Below are positions 28,402 through 37,470 of a stretch of DNA of 64,000 nt, in pieces. Origin of the DNA: Alphaproteobacteria bacterium (lineage in GTDB: Bacteria; Pseudomonadota; Alphaproteobacteria; Rickettsiales; UBA998); NCBI GenBank assembly GCA_004293935.1, contig RDZH01000015.1, positions 1-64,000 on the forward strand, in the 5' to 3' direction. The notes beneath the pieces were generated by a model. The model worked only from the letters and a program-made list of their open reading frames with translations, searched no databases and was not told where the DNA came from. How positions within the stretch are numbered: position 1 is the first letter of the stretch; every line of letters begins with the position of its first letter. A program made the translations under genes and the position numbers.

Positions 28402-29312
28402 TGCAGTTGCAAGATCATCTGCCGAAGGTGCGCGGGCGGTTGCGTTTTGATGTGCCATTGGCATCGCGTTGTTGGTTTGCGGTTGGTGGCAATGCTGATT
28501 GTGTGTTTACGCCAGAAGATACTCAAGATTTAAGTGATTTTTTAGCGCAACTTCCCTCTCATATTCCCGTGATGGTGATGGGAGTTGCCTCGAATATGTT
28601 GGTGCGTGATGGTGGCATTGAGGGGGTCGTGATTCGTTTAGGACGTGACGCAGCGCAAGTGACGCATGAAGGGGATATGCTGTGTGCAGGTGGAGCGGTG
28701 CTTGATGCGCATGTTGCTCGCTATGCTGCCGATGCGGGCATTGCTGGTTTAGAGTTTTTGGTGGGCATACCGGGTACGATGGGCGGGGCAGTGCAGATGA
28801 ACGCAGGTGCTTATGGTGGTGATATGGCAGGATGCGTGGTGCGCATTGAGGCGGTGGATCGGGCAGGCGCGATTCATCATGTGGGTGCTGAGGCGATTGG
28901 CTTTCGTTACCGTAGTTCAACGCTTCCAAAGGATTGGATGATAACGCGTGTGTGGGTGCGTGGTGGTGCAGGACATGATCCCGCGACTATTCATGCGCAT
29001 ATGGAAGATATTATGCGCTCACGTGAGGCAACGCAGCCAGTGCGTAGCAAAACAGGTGGATCGACCTTCAAAAACCCCGAAGGATATAAAGCATGGGAGT
29101 TGATTGACGCAGCGGGGTGTCGTGGACTTACCCATGGGGATGCGCAAATATCATTGATGCATTGCAATTTTATGATAAATCATGGTAAAGCTAGTGCGAA
29201 TGATCTAGAATCGCTCGGGGAAGAAGTGCGCCGTCGTGTGTTAGAAACAAGTGGCGTGATGTTGGAATGGGAAATTAAGCGTGTCGGCAGAGTGCGTGAT
29301 ACGGTAGAATGA
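28398..29312 (+). CDS. murB: UDP-N-acetylenolpyruvoylglucosamine reductase
   Basis: 304 residues from ATG 28398, overlapping the murC stop by 4 nt; the extended frame inside murC is rejected. FAD enzyme reducing enolpyruvyl-UDP-GlcNAc to UDP-MurNAc. FAD-binding blocks [15 protein letters not shown] and [26 protein letters not shown], the [10 protein letters not shown] catalytic Ser region, and [11 protein letters not shown] near the C-terminus are visible. The type I length fits. Confidence 0.95.
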   Translation: MMQLQDHLPKVRGRLRFDVPLASRCWFAVGGNADCVFTPEDTQDLSDFLAQLPSHIPVMVMGVASNMLVRDGGIEGVVIRLGRDAAQVTHEGDMLCAGGAVLDAHVARYAADAGIAGLEFLVGIPGTMGGAVQMNAGAYGGDMAGCVVRIEAVDRAGAIHHVGAEAIGFRYRSSTLPKDWMITRVWVRGGAGHDPATIHAHMEDIMRSREATQPVRSKTGGSTFKNPEGYKAWELIDAAGCRGLTHGDAQISLMHCNFMINHGKASANDLESLGEEVRRRVLETSGVMLEWEIKRVGRVRDTVE

Positions 29313-29326
29313 AGGGTAATAAAAAC

Positions 29327-30250
29327 ATGAGTGAACATATTGCATTATTAAAAGGTGGGTGGTCAAGTGAACGCGAGGTTTCGCTTGCGAGTGGTCTTGC
29401 GGTGGAGCAAGCATTGATTCAGTTGGGCTATCCCTATAGCGTCATTGATGTGCAGCCAGATATTGGCAAGATATTGACGGAGATGAAGCCTACCAAAGTG
29501 TTTAATGCACTGCATGGCAAATATGGCGAGGATGGATCAATTCAAGGCGTATTGGAGTTGTTAAGCATTCCCTATACCCATTCAGGGGTGTTGGCTTCGG
29601 CAATGGCGATGGATAAGGTTTGCTCAAAAGCGATGTTCCGTCATTATGGCATTCGCACGCCCGATGGTGGTGTATTCACGATTGAAGAAATCAAAAATAA
29701 ATCCCCATTTCCTTATCCCTTTGTGGTGAAGCCCCCAGCGGATGGTTCAAGCGTCAATGTGTTTTTGATTTTTGAAGAATATGATTTGCGTTCTCTTGCG
29801 TGCGTTCCCGATGATACGCTGATGTTGGTAGAACCCTATATTCCGGGGCGTGAGATTCAGGTTGCAGTACTCAACGGCAAGGCACTTGGGGCAATCGAGA
29901 TTCGTCCAAAGAATAAATTTTATGATTATGAGGCTAAATATACGGCGGGTAAGGCAGATCATATGATGCCAGCCCCGCTTCCTGCGGAAGATTATCTGGA
30001 AGTGTTACGTTTGGCAGAGCGCGCCCATAATGCGCTTGGGTGCCGTGGTTTGACCCGCTCAGATTTCCGCTATGATGACCAAACTATTGGTAGGGATATG
30101 TTCTATATTTTAGAAATTAATACGCAACCGGGGATGACGCAATTTTCGCTTGCACCTGAAATTGCTGCCCATCACGGCATTAGCTTTACTGATCTTGTGA
30201 AGCATTTGCTTGATCATGCAACAACGGATGAGGCTGTGCGTTATGGCTGA
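29327..30250 (+). CDS. ddl: D-alanine--D-alanine ligase
   Basis: About 307 residues from ATG 29327, preceded by GAAGGGT at good spacing; ATG 29309, overlapping murB, would add six residues. ATP-grasp fold: ALLKGGWSSEREVSLASG (N-terminal D-Ala site), FNALHGKYGEDGSIQG, FVVKPPADGSSVNV and LEINTQPGMTQFSL (metal ligands) are visible. Makes the D-Ala-D-Ala dipeptide used by MurF; murF itself is not in this window. Confidence 0.96.
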   Translation: MSEHIALLKGGWSSEREVSLASGLAVEQALIQLGYPYSVIDVQPDIGKILTEMKPTKVFNALHGKYGEDGSIQGVLELLSIPYTHSGVLASAMAMDKVCSKAMFRHYGIRTPDGGVFTIEEIKNKSPFPYPFVVKPPADGSSVNVFLIFEEYDLRSLACVPDDTLMLVEPYIPGREIQVAVLNGKALGAIEIRPKNKFYDYEAKYTAGKADHMMPAPLPAEDYLEVLRLAERAHNALGCRGLTRSDFRYDDQTIGRDMFYILEINTQPGMTQFSLAPEIAAHHGISFTDLVKHLLDHATTDEAVRYG

Positions 30251-31172
30251 TACCTCAACTAAAGCGAAACCTAAGGCGAAAGCGAAAGCAAAACCAGCCG
30301 CGAAGCCTGCTTCTGCCCCAAAGAAAAGCAAAGCGCAGATGGTATCGGCAAGCAATGTCAATGTGGTGAGAGAGCGTGGGCGCAAAAAGCAACGCGAGAA
30401 ACAACGCCGTATGATGCTGTATGGCATGATCGGTATGACCACAGTGATGGTGGGGTTGGGTGTAGTATTTGGCGTGCATCAAGATATTGTCGATTGGGGC
30501 TATAGGCAATGGGTGCGTGTAACCTATGATGCGGGCTATGAGTTTAGGGAATTAGTGGTTGAGGGGCGTAAGGTTACGCCTGCGGATGCGATTGTCTCAG
30601 CCGTGGGCATGGCTTCGGGTGATCCGTTATTTTTATATTCTTTGGATCATATACGTCAGCAGTTAGAAAAAATCCCGACAGTACGTCAAGCGCATGTGGG
30701 GCGTGATCTTTCGGGAACGATTACGGTGAATTTAATTGAGCGTCAACCCTATGTGTTGTGGCAACATGAAGGGCTAGTGCGTGTGATTGATGAAGATGGC
30801 GTAGTATTGGAGGGTGAACGCCCCGAAGATTATCCGCACATGATCACAGTGGTTGGCAGTGAAGCACCACAGCACATGCATGAATTAGTGCAATTATTCA
30901 AAGAAGATAAAGATTTAGCGCGCCGTATTGTTGCCTCTGTGTTGGTCAGTGATCGCCGTTGGGATATTCATTTTGATACGGGCATTCATGTGAAACTTCC
31001 CGAAGAACAACCCATACGTGCGTGGAAGAAAATGATCGACTTGCAAAAAACAGAAAATATCCTTTCAAAGCCGATTAAAGAGATTGATATGCGTGATCCT
31101 AATGCGCAATATCTATCCCTTCCTGATGATTTGGAAGCGGTTGAACGCGATGAACCTGATGGGGATGCTTAA
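30243..31172 (+). CDS. ftsQ: Cell division protein FtsQ
   Basis: 309 residues from ATG 30243, overlapping the ddl stop; GAGG lies upstream. The N-terminal cytoplasmic tail is a Lys/Ala/Pro low-complexity run (about 5-32), followed by a basic patch, one membrane segment (about 63-83, YGMIGMTTVMVGLGVVFGV), a POTRA domain (about 100-170; FRELVVEGRKVTPADAI, LEKIPTVRQAHVGRDLSGTI, ERQPYVLW) and the FtsQ C-terminal domain. It links early and late divisome proteins in the periplasm. The repeated KAKPKAKAKAKP tail looks like slippage-prone DNA. Confidence 0.92.
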   Translation: MADTSTKAKPKAKAKAKPAAKPASAPKKSKAQMVSASNVNVVRERGRKKQREKQRRMMLYGMIGMTTVMVGLGVVFGVHQDIVDWGYRQWVRVTYDAGYEFRELVVEGRKVTPADAIVSAVGMASGDPLFLYSLDHIRQQLEKIPTVRQAHVGRDLSGTITVNLIERQPYVLWQHEGLVRVIDEDGVVLEGERPEDYPHMITVVGSEAPQHMHELVQLFKEDKDLARRIVASVLVSDRRWDIHFDTGIHVKLPEEQPIRAWKKMIDLQKTENILSKPIKEIDMRDPNAQYLSLPDDLEAVERDEPDGDA

Positions 31173-31181
31173 AGTCACGAT

Positions 31182-32462
31182 ATGATAGTTGAGCCTCATC
31201 TTTCTTCTCATTTTTACGCATTGCGCGGTAGTAAACATAGTGTTGCAGTGCTTGATATTGGCAGCAATAAAATAGGATGCTTTATTGCTGAGCCTGATGC
31301 ACACGGGCAGATGCAGATTATTGGCATAGGGCATCATCATGCTAAGGGCTTGCGTGGTGGCATTGTCACAGACAGCAAAGAGGCGCAAGCATCCATTGCC
31401 CATGCGGTGAATGCTGCAGAAAAAATGGCAGGTGGCACGCTGGATCATGTGATTGCCAATGTTTCTTTTTCTGATCTTGCATCGCATAATGTGCATGTGG
31501 AATTGCCGATTGCGCATGGTGAAGTGACCGATCAGTCGATTGCAACGATCCTACGCACCGCGTGCCGTGAGTTAGCGCAACCGCATCGTCAAGTAGTGCA
31601 TTGCATGGTGACGCAATATCAGTTGGATGGTGCGAAGGGCATACGTGATCCGCGACATATGTATGGTATGTTGTTGAAGGCTGATGTGCATGTACTCACG
31701 GTTGATGAACGACGTTTGATGAATCTGATGCATTTAGTCTCACGGTGTCATTTAGATGTGGTGGACTGGGTGATTACCCCCTATGCTGCGGGGTTAGGAT
31801 GCTTAGAGACGGACGAACAAGAATTGGGTGTCACCGTGATTGATATGGGCGCATCGACCACTAGTGTCGCGATTTTTCAAGGGGGGTGTAATATCTTCTC
31901 TGCGATTGTGCCTGTTGGTGGCAAGCATGTGACCAATGATGTGGCGAAAGGTTTATCCACGAGCTTGCAGCACGCCGAACGCCTTAAAACGCTTTATGGG
32001 AGTGTTTTGGATTCGGAACAAGATGAACATATGATGGTGGATGTGATGCCACTGGGCGATGAAGATTCGGTGGAATATGCGCAAGTGCCACGCGCACAGC
32101 TTGTACGCATTATCCGCCCAAGGATCGAAGAGATTTTTGAATTGGTGCGGGATCACGTACAAAAGCAAGGCGTTGCCTCGATGATGGGGCGCACGATTGT
32201 TTTAACAGGTGGTGCATCGCAGCTTGTGGGAGTGCGTGAGTTGGCAACCACAATGTTTGCAAAACAAGTGCGTATGGGCAAGCCTAAATTATTTCCCGGC
32301 TTGGCGGAATCGGTAAGTTCTCCGAATTTTTCTGTTCCCATAGGGATGCTCTATTATGCTACGCAACATTCGTTTGAAGATGATTTATTGCGCAAACCTG
32401 CCCAAGGTGATGTATCATTTGGCATGGAGCGTTTGGTGCGTTGGTTTAAGGAACGGTTTTAA
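31182..32462 (+). CDS. ftsA: Cell division protein FtsA
   Basis: 426 residues, an actin-like protein that tethers FtsZ to the membrane. VAVLDIGSNKIGCFI (phosphate 1), the SHS2/1C region (VIANVSFSDLASHNVHVELPI), VTVIDMGASTTSVAIFQGG (phosphate 2), VLTGGASQLVGVRELA (adenosine) and the C-terminal amphipathic RLVRWFKERF anchor are visible. The usual next gene, ftsZ, is absent; pepA follows after 33 nt. Confidence 0.95.
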   Translation: MIVEPHLSSHFYALRGSKHSVAVLDIGSNKIGCFIAEPDAHGQMQIIGIGHHHAKGLRGGIVTDSKEAQASIAHAVNAAEKMAGGTLDHVIANVSFSDLASHNVHVELPIAHGEVTDQSIATILRTACRELAQPHRQVVHCMVTQYQLDGAKGIRDPRHMYGMLLKADVHVLTVDERRLMNLMHLVSRCHLDVVDWVITPYAAGLGCLETDEQELGVTVIDMGASTTSVAIFQGGCNIFSAIVPVGGKHVTNDVAKGLSTSLQHAERLKTLYGSVLDSEQDEHMMVDVMPLGDEDSVEYAQVPRAQLVRIIRPRIEEIFELVRDHVQKQGVASMMGRTIVLTGGASQLVGVRELATTMFAKQVRMGKPKLFPGLAESVSSPNFSVPIGMLYYATQHSFEDDLLRKPAQGDVSFGMERLVRWFKERF

Positions 32463-32495
32463 GTATAATTTTCATCACAAGCAAGGAGTAGTATC

Positions 32496-34016
32496 ATGAC
32501 ACATTTTCATTATCATCCGCGTAGCGAATGGCAGCAACAAGCAACCCAAGAACGATCATTATGCGTGCTGTTTGTCACGAGTGATAAAGCACTAGGAATA
32601 ACCGCTAAAAGTTTGGATGTACAGATGGATGGGGCGTTGACGAAAGCGTTGCAAAGCCCGTATATGAAGGGCAAAGCGGGGCAATCAGTGACGGTGATTC
32701 CTTCGCAAGGCGTGGCATGGTCATGGGTGGTTGTATGTGGGATGGGCGATGCCGCGTCGCGCACCTCTATGAGTTATGAACAAGCAGCAGGAGAAGCAGT
32801 CAAACGTGCCAATGAGTTGGGCGCGACCCATCTTACTGTTATGCTTGAAGAAGAAATGATCGTTGCGGAGTGCGCTCACGGAGTTGCAGAAGCGCATATG
32901 ATGCTGGGGGCGCGTCTTGGTGCGTATTATTTCGGCAAATATTTCACAACAAAAAAAGAGCATGAATTGCCGTGCGTGCAGCATGTGGTTATTTGCGGGG
33001 ATGATGTGGCAGCACAGACGCACCATCCACGGTTGGAGGCATTGGCAGAGGGCATGATTGCCACACGTGATGTTGTGTCCGAGCCTGCTAATGTGCTGCA
33101 CCCCCAATCCTTTGCACAAAAATGTGAGGATATGCGCGCTCTTGGTTTAGAGGTGCAAGTGCTTGGTGAAGATGAAATGCACGCTCTTGGTATGAATGCC
33201 TTGCTTGGTGTGGGGCAAGGTAGTGTGCGTGCATCGCAATTAGTGGTGCTGCGCTGGAATGGTGCAACAAAGAAAGATAGCGCACCGATTGCCTTTGTTG
33301 GAAAAGGCGTATGCTTTGATTCAGGGGGGATCAGTATTAAACCCGCTGCGGGCATGGAAGAAATGAAATGGGATATGGGCGGTGCTGGGGCAGTCTATGG
33401 CGTGATGCGTACCCTAGCATTGCGTAAAGCCTGCGTTCATGCGGTAGGCATTTTGGGCTTAGTAGAAAATATGCCCGATGGGAATGCGCAACGCCCCGGT
33501 GATGTGGTGGTCTCTTATTCAGGGCAGACGATTGAGGTGAATAATACCGATGCTGAAGGGCGTTTAGTATTGGCGGATGCTTTGTGGTATGTGCAGGAAA
33601 AGTTCCGTCCCCATACGGTGATTGATCTAGCAACGCTCACAGGGGCGATCATCGTCTCGTTGGGCAAAAAATATGCGGGATTATTCTCAAATAATGATGT
33701 GTTAGCGCAGCGCATTATGGGGCTTGGCGATGAAACGGGCGATGAAACATGGAGATTGCCTATGGGGGATTATTACGATAAGCAAATTAACTCCGATATA
33801 GCCGATATGCAAAATGTGGGAACGGATAAAGAAGCAGGGAGCATCACGGCAGCACAATTTTTGCAACGCTTTATTCAAAAAGATGTCGCATGGGCGCATG
33901 TGGATATTGCGGGTACTGCGTGGCGTAAAAAAGCCACGGCAACCAGCCCGAAAGGTGCAACAGCGTATGGGGTGCGCTTGCTGGATGCCCTAGTGGCGCG
34001 TTATTACGAAGTATAG
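32496..34016 (+). CDS. pepA: Leucyl aminopeptidase (M17)
   Basis: 506 residues; GCAAGGAG lies upstream of ATG 32496. Cytosolic hexameric di-zinc aminopeptidase. The C-terminal catalytic domain carries VGKGVCFDSGGISIKPA (Lys and Asp ligands), KWDMGGAGAVYG and the M17 signature NTDAEGRLVLADAL. The N-terminal macro-like domain (about 1-170) is divergent, as usual in the family. A role as a DNA-binding factor, as in E. coli PepA, cannot be judged. Confidence 0.95.
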   Translation: MTHFHYHPRSEWQQQATQERSLCVLFVTSDKALGITAKSLDVQMDGALTKALQSPYMKGKAGQSVTVIPSQGVAWSWVVVCGMGDAASRTSMSYEQAAGEAVKRANELGATHLTVMLEEEMIVAECAHGVAEAHMMLGARLGAYYFGKYFTTKKEHELPCVQHVVICGDDVAAQTHHPRLEALAEGMIATRDVVSEPANVLHPQSFAQKCEDMRALGLEVQVLGEDEMHALGMNALLGVGQGSVRASQLVVLRWNGATKKDSAPIAFVGKGVCFDSGGISIKPAAGMEEMKWDMGGAGAVYGVMRTLALRKACVHAVGILGLVENMPDGNAQRPGDVVVSYSGQTIEVNNTDAEGRLVLADALWYVQEKFRPHTVIDLATLTGAIIVSLGKKYAGLFSNNDVLAQRIMGLGDETGDETWRLPMGDYYDKQINSDIADMQNVGTDKEAGSITAAQFLQRFIQKDVAWAHVDIAGTAWRKKATATSPKGATAYGVRLLDALVARYYEV

Positions 34017-34020
34017 TGAC

Positions 34021-35418
34021 ATGGCACTGAAACGTGTTCCCTTACGCACCATCATCAAAGTGGTAGGGATAGCAACCCTGCCATCTTTGGTGGTGTTATC
34101 GCTCTTTGCGGTCAATGAGCGTTTGAGCATTCATTCTTTTTTGTTTGGGTATATTGCGGTGTGGGTCGGAACATGGATGGTGGTTGTACCATTGCTGATG
34201 AATTTGCGCGCCCTTACCGAATATATTTTCGATCTCTCGGAGGATAAAAAAACGCTCGTTCCTGAATTGAATGTATTGAAAACCATTTTCAATATACCCG
34301 AAGCATTATTACGGCTACGGGCGGTGTGGGATCATAAAGCCATGGATATGCAAATGGTTATCCGTGAGGGCGAGGTGATTGTGGATACCTTACCAGATAT
34401 TCTTTTGATGCTTAATGATCGGTTGCATATTGTCCGTACCAACCGCGCTGCACGTACCGTATTTGGGCAGAATCTTGCGAAAAAGAAGATTGAATCGGTG
34501 ATACCAAGCCGTTTATTATTAGATGCAGTGGTGGCGGTGAATGAAGATTTTCGTGGTCGTGAGGTGGAATTTCGGCTGGAAGAACCAGTGGTGCGCGATT
34601 TTCTTGCGGTGATTGAACGGCTTTCGGCATCGGATAAAGGGGGAGTGAGTTTGGTCATTACCATGAATGACATCACGGAACTAAAGAGCGTGGAGCAAAT
34701 GCGCGCAGATTTTGTTGCCAATGCTAGCCATGAAATACGCACCCCGCTTGCGAGTATTTCGGGGTTGATTGAAACAATACGAGGTCCTGCACGCGATGAT
34801 GATAAAGCCATTGATGAATTTCTTGAGATCATGGCAGAACAAGCGGAGCGGATGCGTCAACTGATCAATGATCTCTTGTCGCTTTCCAAAATTGAAATGA
34901 ATGCCCACACGCCTCCGATTGATCGGGTGGATTTTGTGAAAGTGGTGCAACGTGAAATAAAAATGTTTGATTTGATTGCGCGTGAGAAAAAAGTGCATAT
35001 TGTCTTGGATGTCCCCGATGATGTGCCAGATGTGATTGGGGAGCGCAATGAGTTAGCGCAAGTGGTGCATAATTTGGTTGGCAATGCGCTCAAATATGGC
35101 AGTGCGAACAGCGAAGTGTTAATTACGGTACGGGTGACAACGGAGCTTCCGCCTGATATAGTGGTGCGGTCTCATACGCGGATGCTACTTTTTTCCGTGC
35201 GTGATGAAGGTGAGGGGATCGCAAAAGAGCATCTTGCGCGGTTGACGGAGCGTTTTTATCGTGTGGATTCAGCGCGCACTCGTCAAGTGGGAGGGACAGG
35301 GCTTGGGCTTGCCATTGTTAAAGGCATCCTAACACGTCATAAGGGGGTGATTTCTATTACATCCACTGTTGGTAAAGGCTCGGTGTTCTCAGTCTATGTA
35401 CCGCTCTATGATGCGTGA
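34021..35418 (+). CDS. phoR: PhoR-like sensor histidine kinase
   Basis: 465 residues starting 4 nt after pepA. Two membrane segments (about 15-31 and 42-61), a linker, a PAS domain (about 118-215; LPDILLMLNDRLHIVRTNRA), then HisKA with phospho-acceptor His237 in VANASHEIRTPLASISG, and HATPase_c with N box HNLVGNALKYG, G1 VRDEGEGIA and G2 GGTGLGLAIVKG. This order fits PhoR (phosphate-limitation) kinases. No response regulator or pst/phoU gene adjoins it, so the symbol is provisional. Last gene of the ftsW-to-phoR run; a palindromic repeat follows. Confidence 0.85.
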   Translation: MALKRVPLRTIIKVVGIATLPSLVVLSLFAVNERLSIHSFLFGYIAVWVGTWMVVVPLLMNLRALTEYIFDLSEDKKTLVPELNVLKTIFNIPEALLRLRAVWDHKAMDMQMVIREGEVIVDTLPDILLMLNDRLHIVRTNRAARTVFGQNLAKKKIESVIPSRLLLDAVVAVNEDFRGREVEFRLEEPVVRDFLAVIERLSASDKGGVSLVITMNDITELKSVEQMRADFVANASHEIRTPLASISGLIETIRGPARDDDKAIDEFLEIMAEQAERMRQLINDLLSLSKIEMNAHTPPIDRVDFVKVVQREIKMFDLIAREKKVHIVLDVPDDVPDVIGERNELAQVVHNLVGNALKYGSANSEVLITVRVTTELPPDIVVRSHTRMLLFSVRDEGEGIAKEHLARLTERFYRVDSARTRQVGGTGLGLAIVKGILTRHKGVISITSTVGKGSVFSVYVPLYDA

Positions 35419-35450
35419 AATAATGATTGACAGGGGTTGCCTATTTTAAT

Positions 35451-35513
35451 TGTCATGCTTGGCGTAAGGCAGACATCCAGCTTTCTAGATTCCCGCCTTC
35501 GCGGGAATGACGA
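35451..35513. repeat. Palindromic intergenic repeat, copy 3
   Basis: TGTCATGCTTGGCGTAAGGC ... ATTCCCGCCTTCGCGGGAAT form the two arms of the shared repeat family (GTCAT ... ATCCAG ... ATGAC). It lacks the 19-bp MITE-like end seen beside copies 1, 2 and 6. Confidence 0.75.
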
Positions 35514-35581
35514 CACAACAACATGAATCTTTTGTGAAGGTGAGCTATTATGCTTTACATGGTATGCTTAAGTCGCTAGAA

Positions 35582-35587
35582 TATAAT
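35582..35587 (+). promoter_or_regulatory. Putative -10 box
   Basis: Perfect TATAAT 25 nt upstream of the GTG start at 35612; no good -35 at standard spacing. Confidence 0.35.
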
Positions 35588-35611
35588 GTAGTTATACATT
35601 GAGGAAATATC

Positions 35612-36547
35612 GTGGTAGCAACGCCAGAACAGGATGAAGCTTTAAAAAAGTTTGTTGCTTTGATGGGAAAAGTGATTGATGCGATCAAGAATTCTGACCG
35701 TGATGAGCTAAAAATATTACTGGACAAACCTTATCATGATCTTGTGAAACAGTTGCCTGAGAAATCGAAAGCAGCGGCAGGGGTGTTTGTTTCAAAAATT
35801 AATAAAGAATTCGAAGATTCTCGTGTGCAATTTTGGGGAGCGAAAAAAGGTGTTTTTGATAAATTGGCTTTGCATGTTGGTGATTTAAGCCCTCCAGATT
35901 TAACAAAAAGCATATTAAGTGGTAGCGGATATTCTTCAGTAAATCAGACTCCTCTAGATGATAAAGTTAGTTCAGCCTTACACCAGTTAAAAAACGTTAT
36001 CCACGTCAAAGCACATAACGCAATCAAAGAACTACAACAATCCTTCAACAATGGACAAGCCAACGACTTCAATGAACTAGGTGCGTTTGGCTATGAAGCA
36101 GACATTATCGGCAAGCGTTGGAGTGGGCAAGCAGACCCTCAAACAACGGTTCATGAATTGCTGCATCAAGGGCGTGGTTTGCAAGATTTTGGGAAGATTG
36201 TCCATCTCGATACCGCACTCAAAAAAACAGGGGCGATTTTAGCAAGCGTCTCGTGCGTGGGCGTGATGCTGCATGGCGTGCATAATGTGCATCGCGCTTT
36301 TAATCCTGAACAAGATAAACAGCTTGAGGTAGAAGAAATAGGGCATCATGCCCCGCAAGAAGGCGTAAATTTTTTACGTTTAGCCGTGGGTGTTGGTGAG
36401 TTGGGTGTCGGCGCGGCGTTGCTGTACCGTATGGTCACAGGGCGGCATATCAACCAGTGTGGGCAGAAACTTTTTGCGGATGATGAGATGATCAAGAACA
36501 TGATCGGAGGATGCGGTCATGATCACAGTCATGGGCATGGGAAGTGA
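35612..36547 (+). CDS. Orphan membrane protein with His-rich C-terminus
   Basis: 311 residues from GTG 35612 (GAGGAAAT just upstream). Not recognised. A hydrophilic helical N-terminal half (about 1-195) is followed by two hydrophobic segments (about 208-225, AILASVSCVGVMLHGVHNV, and 256-278, LRLAVGVGELGVGAALLYRM) and a tail rich in His and Cys (GGCGHDHSHGHGK) that could bind metal. A block HRAFNPE stands between the two hydrophobic segments; the next gene has TRAFNPE after its own hydrophobic segment. The two genes are 8 nt apart and probably form one transcription unit. Confidence 0.75.
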   Translation: MVATPEQDEALKKFVALMGKVIDAIKNSDRDELKILLDKPYHDLVKQLPEKSKAAAGVFVSKINKEFEDSRVQFWGAKKGVFDKLALHVGDLSPPDLTKSILSGSGYSSVNQTPLDDKVSSALHQLKNVIHVKAHNAIKELQQSFNNGQANDFNELGAFGYEADIIGKRWSGQADPQTTVHELLHQGRGLQDFGKIVHLDTALKKTGAILASVSCVGVMLHGVHNVHRAFNPEQDKQLEVEEIGHHAPQEGVNFLRLAVGVGELGVGAALLYRMVTGRHINQCGQKLFADDEMIKNMIGGCGHDHSHGHGK

Positions 36548-36555
36548 GAGATTCC

Positions 36556-37470
36556 ATGAATGATGAAACCACCTCCAGCGATGAAGCGCACCGCAACGCG
36601 ATAGAGCGCGGGGAGGATGTCGTTTATGTATTGAACCATGCCGCTGCTTGCACCTTTTTGGATTTTTTTAATACGTTTGTGGAATATGCGACTAAACGCT
36701 TTTTAGGGGCAAAGTTAAGCATTAGTCATTGCGCTGCGTGCGAGGCAGGGGTTGAACATGGTAGTGTCCATGCACAGCAACTCAATGGTGAGAAAATCAA
36801 AGCCTTTGGTTGGGATATTGGACGATGGGTTGTGTGTGAGCAAATTGGTGATTGGATGGGAGCTATCCCTACCTTGCTGATGCAACGTCATACGCCTATG
36901 ATTATGGATGGCATTGGGCAGGCATGTACCTATGTTGTGGGGGATTTGTTCTATGCAGGCGCACAAAAAGATGCGAGCATATGGGGCGAAAAGCATGGCT
37001 TCACGCAGGATGCAGAAGAAGTAAAAAATCGTCAGAGAGAAATTTACACGCATGAAATCAAGCATGTTGCCCAAGCAGTCGTCTGGACAGGATGGTCAAC
37101 CGCTATAACGCTCGGATCGTTGCGCTTGCTAAAGGATGAAACACCGATCATGGTGAATGCTGCCGCGAAAGTCGCAGGGATGGCAACAAGCCTTGTGGGA
37201 GTTTTAGGGACACGCGCTTTTAACCCTGAAGCAGCACGCAACTGGGATCGATGGGGAAGTGAGCATATTGCTGAACCTGCAACGCGTATACTTAGTAGCC
37301 TATTCGGCATTAAAAACGATACGGTTGAGCATGTATTTGCAGAACAAAAAAACTACCGTGAAGGATCACGTTGGTTGCATACAGAAAAACCGCCATCATC
37401 ATGGACAAAGCGCATCCATGATGAGCAAGCGACCACAGAGCAATCACGTAGCCCCACCATGCTGAAGTAA
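36556..37470 (+). CDS. Orphan membrane-associated protein, partner of upstream gene
   Basis: About 304 residues from ATG 36556; an in-frame GTG at 36544 overlapping the previous stop is the alternative. Not recognised. Amphipathic helices carry a CAAC motif (in SISHCAACEAG) and several Trp. A hydrophobic stretch lies near 175-215 (AVVWTGWSTAITLGSLRLL and AAKVAGMATSLVGVLG), followed by TRAFNPEAARNWDRWG, which resembles HRAFNPEQDKQ of the upstream protein. The C-terminal 27 nt overlap putA, which is transcribed towards it. Function unknown. Confidence 0.72.
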   Translation: MNDETTSSDEAHRNAIERGEDVVYVLNHAAACTFLDFFNTFVEYATKRFLGAKLSISHCAACEAGVEHGSVHAQQLNGEKIKAFGWDIGRWVVCEQIGDWMGAIPTLLMQRHTPMIMDGIGQACTYVVGDLFYAGAQKDASIWGEKHGFTQDAEEVKNRQREIYTHEIKHVAQAVVWTGWSTAITLGSLRLLKDETPIMVNAAAKVAGMATSLVGVLGTRAFNPEAARNWDRWGSEHIAEPATRILSSLFGIKNDTVEHVFAEQKNYREGSRWLHTEKPPSSWTKRIHDEQATTEQSRSPTMLK

